A stretch of 64,000 bases of DNA, taken from contig NZ_JBIMER010000008.1 of NCBI RefSeq assembly GCF_051262515.1, forward strand, positions 62,001 through 126,000. The letters run 5' to 3'. This DNA is from Arthrobacter_N sp051262515 (lineage in GTDB: Bacteria > Actinomycetota > Actinomycetes > Actinomycetales > Micrococcaceae). A model generated the notes under the pieces. That model did no database searches. It was not told where the DNA came from and worked only from the letters and a program-made list of their open reading frames with translations. Of the stretch, positions 60,767 to 64,000 are shown one piece after another (the first letter of the stretch is position 1; each line of letters starts with the position of its first letter). The position numbers and the translations under genes are program-made.

Positions 60767-62254
60767 ATGACCAGCAATCAGACCCATCAAATCACTCACG
60801 CCGACGTGATCGTCGTCGGAGGGGGCAACGCCGGCTTCTCGGCCGCCCACGCAGCGGCCGAGCGAGGCCGCTCGGTGGTACTCCTCGAGAAGGGAGAGGC
60901 GGACATGGCAGGCGGCAACAGCTACTACACCGCCGGGGCCACCCGCATCTCCCACGACGGCTTCGAAGGCATTCGCGATGTGGTGGAGCCCGACGACCGC
61001 CATCCACTGACCGAGGTGCCGCCGTATTCGCCCGAGGAGTACGCCGCAGATCTGGCCAAAGTGACCAACGGTAAGAACTATTCGGATCTGACGCAGGTGC
61101 TCGTCACAGAGAGCCAGCCGACTCTTCGATGGCTACACGGACTCGGGCTCAAGTACCGGCTGATGTACGAGCGCCAGGCCTACGAGCGGCCGGACGGCGG
61201 CTACCTGTTCTGGGGTGGTCTGCACATCGGCAACGTCGGCGGAGGCGAAGGCCTCATCGCCGACCACACCCGGGTGGCGCACGAGCTGGGCATCGACGTC
61301 CGCTACGGCCATGACGTGACCGGTCTGCTGGTCGAGAACGGCAAGGTGGTGGGCGCCGAGTTCACGGACTCCAACGGGCAGGCCGGGCAGCTCAGGTCCG
61401 AATCGGTGGTCCTGGCTGCCGGCGGCTTCGAGACGAACCCCGAGCTCCGCCGCGAACACCTAGGTGAGGGATGGGAGAACGCGAAAGTGCGAGGCACCCC
61501 CTACAACAACGGATCGCTCCTCCAGGCGGCACTCGATCTGGGGGCCGCTCCGGGAGGGGACTGGAGCACCTGCCACAGTGTCCAGTGGGACGCCTTCACC
61601 GAAAAGAACGAAAGCAACCGCGAACTCACCAACCGGCTCACGCGAGGGGGCTACCCGCTCGGCATCATCGTGAACACCGAGGGGAGGCGTTTCCTCGACG
61701 AGGGCGCCGACTTCCGCAACTACACCTACGCCAAGTACGGGGCCGAGATCCTCAAACAGCCCGGATCGATCGCGTACCAAGTCTTCGACGCCTCGCAGCG
61801 CGCCCTCCTGCGGAGCGAAGAGTACGACATGCCGGGCATCTCCGTGGAGAGCGCCGACTCGATCGAGGAACTCGCACGCAAGATCAATGTGGACCCCTCA
61901 CATCTGGCCGCCACCGTCGAGGCATTCAACTCCTCTATCGACCTCAACATTGCCTGGGACCCCACCGTGAAGGACGGCCGGAAGGCCGAGGTCGAGCCGC
62001 CCAAGAGCAACTGGGCCGCCCCCTTGGAAACGGGCCCCTTCTACGCCTTCGCCGTCACCTGCGGAATTACCTTCACCTTCGGAGGCTTGAAGGCTGATAC
62101 CCACGGCCGAGTCCTGAGGGCGGACGGGGAGGCCATAGATGGGCTCTACGTCTGCGGTGAGATGCTAGGTGGTCTCTTCAGCGAGAACTACCCGGGCGGG
62201 ACAGGTTTGGCCGCCGGCATGGTGTTCGGTCGACGGGCGGGGCAACTAGCCTAA
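60767..62254 (+). CDS. tcuA: FAD-dependent tricarballylate dehydrogenase-like (TcuA)
   Basis: A 495-residue flavoprotein of the fumarate reductase/succinate dehydrogenase superfamily, closest to TcuA, which oxidises tricarballylate to cis-aconitate. The FAD motif VIVVGGGNAGFSAAHAAAERG, the LLEKGEADMAGGNSYYTAGATR segment and the substrate-side FTFGGLKADTHGRVLRADGEAIDGLYVCGEMLGG and NYPGGTGLAAGMVFGRRAG are intact. The electron-transfer partner TcuB and the transporter TcuC are absent; the TTT system takes the transporter role. The partner for reoxidation must be elsewhere. It is the last gene of the cluster. Confidence 0.82.
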   Translation: MTSNQTHQITHADVIVVGGGNAGFSAAHAAAERGRSVVLLEKGEADMAGGNSYYTAGATRISHDGFEGIRDVVEPDDRHPLTEVPPYSPEEYAADLAKVTNGKNYSDLTQVLVTESQPTLRWLHGLGLKYRLMYERQAYERPDGGYLFWGGLHIGNVGGGEGLIADHTRVAHELGIDVRYGHDVTGLLVENGKVVGAEFTDSNGQAGQLRSESVVLAAGGFETNPELRREHLGEGWENAKVRGTPYNNGSLLQAALDLGAAPGGDWSTCHSVQWDAFTEKNESNRELTNRLTRGGYPLGIIVNTEGRRFLDEGADFRNYTYAKYGAEILKQPGSIAYQVFDASQRALLRSEEYDMPGISVESADSIEELARKINVDPSHLAATVEAFNSSIDLNIAWDPTVKDGRKAEVEPPKSNWAAPLETGPFYAFAVTCGITFTFGGLKADTHGRVLRADGEAIDGLYVCGEMLGGLFSENYPGGTGLAAGMVFGRRAGQLA

Positions 62255-62286
62255 AGTTGGCCTCCCAATGCCTCGAACTGGAACGT

Positions 62287-62332
62287 GCGACCGCACCACA
62301 AGGCCCCAACGCAGGCCATGTGGTGCGGTCGC
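62287..62332 (+). terminator. Terminator after tcuA
   Basis: A perfect 14-base-pair stem (GCGACCGCACCACA at 62287-62300 with 62319-62332) with an 18-base loop lies 32 bases beyond the tcuA stop. There is no T-run. Confidence 0.7.
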
Positions 62333-62513
62333 GGGATTATCCCGACAACCCGAAACCGACTAGTGGCGAATATGCCGGCGGATGGCCGCTGGCCGGGGAC
62401 TCCCCTCTTGCGCAGGGCGTTCCCGGGTGCGCTGAGATCCATGAGCATGACGCCATGCCTTCCTACAAGGAAGAACCACGTCGTGCCTTCCGCGGTGCAT
62501 TTCCCGCTCAGGC

Positions 62514-62741
62514 TCATCTTTGGTCGGAGGGCGCTCCGCGGGAATCGCGAAGATTCTCGACGGCGGGGGTGACACCTACTTCGCTGACCGCAACAGGACC
62601 AAGATTGGGGTCCTCCTCGTCTGGACCGAGGTCTTCTCGACTTGGGAAGAGCGGAGCGTCATCCGTCGTCTCGGAGTCCGCTTCAGTGGTCCCCGCGGAG
62701 GTATCGGCTGGATCCGGAAAATCTTCTGATGAACCGCCCAT
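62514..62741 (-). CDS. Small acidic hypothetical protein
   Basis: A 75-residue acidic, Ser/Asp/Glu-rich protein with no family match (MGGSSEDFPDPADTSAGT at the start). GAAAGGAC lies seven bases before ATG 62741. It has no membrane helix and is probably disordered. A longer frame to 62810 has less support. The opposite strand also has a 69-residue frame here; the minus-strand gene has the better ribosome binding site. Confidence 0.45.
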   Translation of the reverse strand: MGGSSEDFPDPADTSAGTTEADSETTDDAPLFPSREDLGPDEEDPNLGPVAVSEVGVTPAVENLRDSRGAPSDQR

Positions 62742-63264
62742 GTGTTGTCCTTTCGGTGCGTGGTGACGAGAGGAGTTACCTAACCACGATTCTGGTCGCT
62801 TAGGAGCCATTCCCCGATCCGGTTTGGACTGCCTGCCAGCGCTGACCCATTCGTTCTTAGAGTCTGCACGCGGCCGAGCCAGAATCCAAGCTCAGGGGAG
62901 GCCGCACCGTGGCGACACGTCCTCCCAGCTCGCCGACGCCTGCAATGGCCCGGGCTGAGCCAATCGGGCGGACGCACGGGAGTTTCCTGGGACTGTCAGG
63001 CTGTTTATGTCGAATCATCAGCCGTTGACTGTCAGGATGAACTCTAAAACCTTGCGCGACGGGTGTCCAGAATCGAGAAAACTGATCCTAACCTGACGCG
63101 ATTTGAAGGCGTCCCTGACGTCAGGCTGGGGCGTACTCCATCCTGACGCCCACCCGTTGGGGCTATGCCGATAGGTGACGGGCGCCGAGGAGTAGGTTCG
63201 TGGTGCGCCGACCAATTCTCCCGTCATTCCAGAGTCCTCGCATTCCCGTATGGCCCGCCCGTAA
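62742..63264. repeat. Gene-free region with CCTGACG/GTCAGG motifs
   Basis: No convincing gene is seen. A short motif recurs: GACTGTCAGG at 62991-63000 and 63028-63037, CCTGACG at 63093-63099 and at about 63139-63145, and a perfect palindrome CCTGACGTCAGG at 63114-63125. The spacing suggests binding sites, possibly those of the decayed recombinase that follows. Confidence 0.45.
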
Positions 63265-63426
63265 AACTGCCACCTCATCGACCTGGCCGCAGGAGTACGT
63301 CGCGATGAGCTCCATATTGATCTGATCTCACCGGGCGTCCGGCCCCCGACCTCGCGGCCCCAGTTCGACCAGGCACTCGACGCGCTGGTCGATGGCCGGG
63401 CCGCCGTAACGGCAACTTGGGTCTAA
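63265..63426 (+). pseudogene. Serine recombinase remnant
   Basis: The frame between a TAA at 63262-63264 and the TAA at 63424-63426 encodes LIDLAAGVRRDELHIDLISP and RPQFDQALDALVDGRAAVTATWV. This aligns with residues 24-70 of the recombinase at 50080 (LLAAGVRRDDLYVDHGISGA and RPAFDSALEALQEGDTLVVTT). The N-terminus with the catalytic Ser and the whole C-terminal part are missing, so it is a dead fragment of a related but not identical recombinase. Confidence 0.75.
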
Positions 63427-63431
63427 ACGGG

Positions 63432-63956
63432 CTAATCAGACGGCAAATAGACGTATGCCCAAAGGTCCTCCGAGACCTTAAAAAGCCGTGCGCCGATTTC
63501 ATCAAGCTCGTCTAGTCCAAGCAAACTGGACTCCCAGACCGGACTCCGCCCATCCGGCGCGGGTCCGTTTTTCCGTCGGCGAGAGAAGACCGTTTTGCCT
63601 CCGAACATGAGTTCTCCCACGCTCGCATGCAGGATCCGATTACGTTGCACTAGGGCTGCCCTTGCTTCCGTGAGCATTGCCAGGACTTCGACCCTGTCCT
63701 TGTCGATGGTTGTCGTTGAGTCAGTGACCAATTTCCTTACAAGTTCGATTACCGCTGACGCACTCATGTTTGCAGTCACGGCGTATCCAATTTCGTAGTC
63801 GTCGGTGTTGATTAACCGGGCACACAGGTGCACAAGGTTCTGTTCCACGCTCGCGGCCCAGATAGCGATGCGGCCTACAGCGGCTTCTCCCTCGGAGGTC
63901 GTGCCGACGTACGCGCGGTGCCCCTGCATTTCCGTCATTGCTGGGTCTGTACTCAT
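63432..63956 (-). CDS. Hypothetical protein
   Basis: A 174-residue soluble, mainly helical protein without a family I recognise. It has VGRIAIWAASVEQNLVHLCARLI, AVTANMSASAVIELVRKLV and LTEARAALVQRNRILHASVGEL, and a basic loop SRRRKNG. The ATG overlaps the TGA of a gene that enters from the right edge (ATGA), so the two are translated together. Codon use is less GC-biased than the housekeeping genes, which suits a recently gained region. No function is proposed. Confidence 0.65.
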   Translation of the reverse strand: MSTDPAMTEMQGHRAYVGTTSEGEAAVGRIAIWAASVEQNLVHLCARLINTDDYEIGYAVTANMSASAVIELVRKLVTDSTTTIDKDRVEVLAMLTEARAALVQRNRILHASVGELMFGGKTVFSRRRKNGPAPDGRSPVWESSLLGLDELDEIGARLFKVSEDLWAYVYLPSD

Positions 63957-64000
63957 TGCTCGGGCGCACCTTCCTCGGTTGCCTTCTTAAGCCGTAGCAG
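63953..64000 (-). CDS. 3' end of a gene cut by the window edge
   Basis: Read on the minus strand, the last 48 bases give LLRLKKATEEGAPEQ and a TGA that overlaps the start of the hypothetical gene at 63956. Only this short end is inside the window, so the product cannot be named. Confidence 0.5.
   Translation of the reverse strand: MLRLKKATEEGAPEQ

Noticed and set aside
62520..62729. Plus-strand 69-residue frame
   Set aside because: It overlaps the minus-strand acidic gene, which has a better ribosome binding site; no family motif is seen.

Overview
The window is GC-rich with Actinomycetota-style genes: many GTG starts, leaderless-looking promoters, DUF2695 and DUF6153 proteins, a Cys-rich copper-storage-type protein, and a GAF regulator beside AdhP, aldehyde dehydrogenase and DUF779. 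It is best read as a chromosomal segment of a member of the Micrococcales, possibly near Arthrobacter or Citricoccus; the genus is inference. No rRNA, tRNA or CRISPR array was seen.

Layout. 1-7.0 kb: end of purB, an aromatic-acid-exporter-type membrane protein, two DUF2695 paralogues, a DUF488/DUF2945 pair, an SRPBCC protein and a class I aminotransferase. 7.0-15.3 kb: a catabolic unit with a BCCT transporter and a SnoaL/flavin-reductase fusion divergent from a GntR regulator, then a luciferase-like monooxygenase, two DUF1185 proteins, an alpha/beta hydrolase, an aldehyde dehydrogenase and a 4-oxalocrotonate-type tautomerase, all tightly overlapping. The enzyme set resembles the trigonelline ring-cleavage pathway (TgnABCD). 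15.3-17.5 kb: an MpaB-type oxygenase and rlmN. 17.5-22.7 kb: a TPP riboswitch followed by an SSS-family transporter, a LuxE-like acyl-protein synthetase, a LuxC-like acyl reductase and a short-chain dehydrogenase, translationally coupled. This looks like a carboxylate-to-alcohol reduction route under thiamine control and is the most novel unit here.

22.8-26.3 kb: ectABCD (ectoine and hydroxyectoine), with strong hairpins on both sides of ectC. 26.7-30.8 kb: two decayed genes (an alpha/beta hydrolase without its nucleophile segment, an MFS remnant) around a channel-like protein, a YetF-type protein and an AI-2E family transporter. 30.9-33.0 kb: a sugar epimerase and oxidoreductase pair. 33.3-38.9 kb: a Cys-rich four-helix protein, a DUF418-type membrane protein, a BNR lipoprotein, a DUF305 lipoprotein, a DUF6153-type protein and gamma-glutamyltransferase. 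39.2-48.8 kb: a secreted FN3 protein, MerR plus a zinc alcohol dehydrogenase, and an aldehyde dehydrogenase/AdhP/DUF779 operon with triple operator-like repeats next to its GAF regulator.

49.3-63.4 kb appears to be an acquired island. Its left side has a histidine phosphatase cut and joined to a foreign C-terminal tail, an IS256-type transposase remnant, and a serine recombinase behind a perfect 28-bp res-like site. Its right side has a decayed piece of a second, related recombinase. Between them lies a tricarboxylate-type catabolic cluster: LysR regulator, PrpF isomerase, TctC binding protein, D-2-hydroxyacid dehydrogenase, an AbrB-type transporter split into two genes, a TctA-TctB fusion, an isocitrate/isopropylmalate-type dehydrogenase, a universal stress protein and a TcuA-like flavoprotein. 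The right edge has a hypothetical protein coupled to a gene running out of the window.
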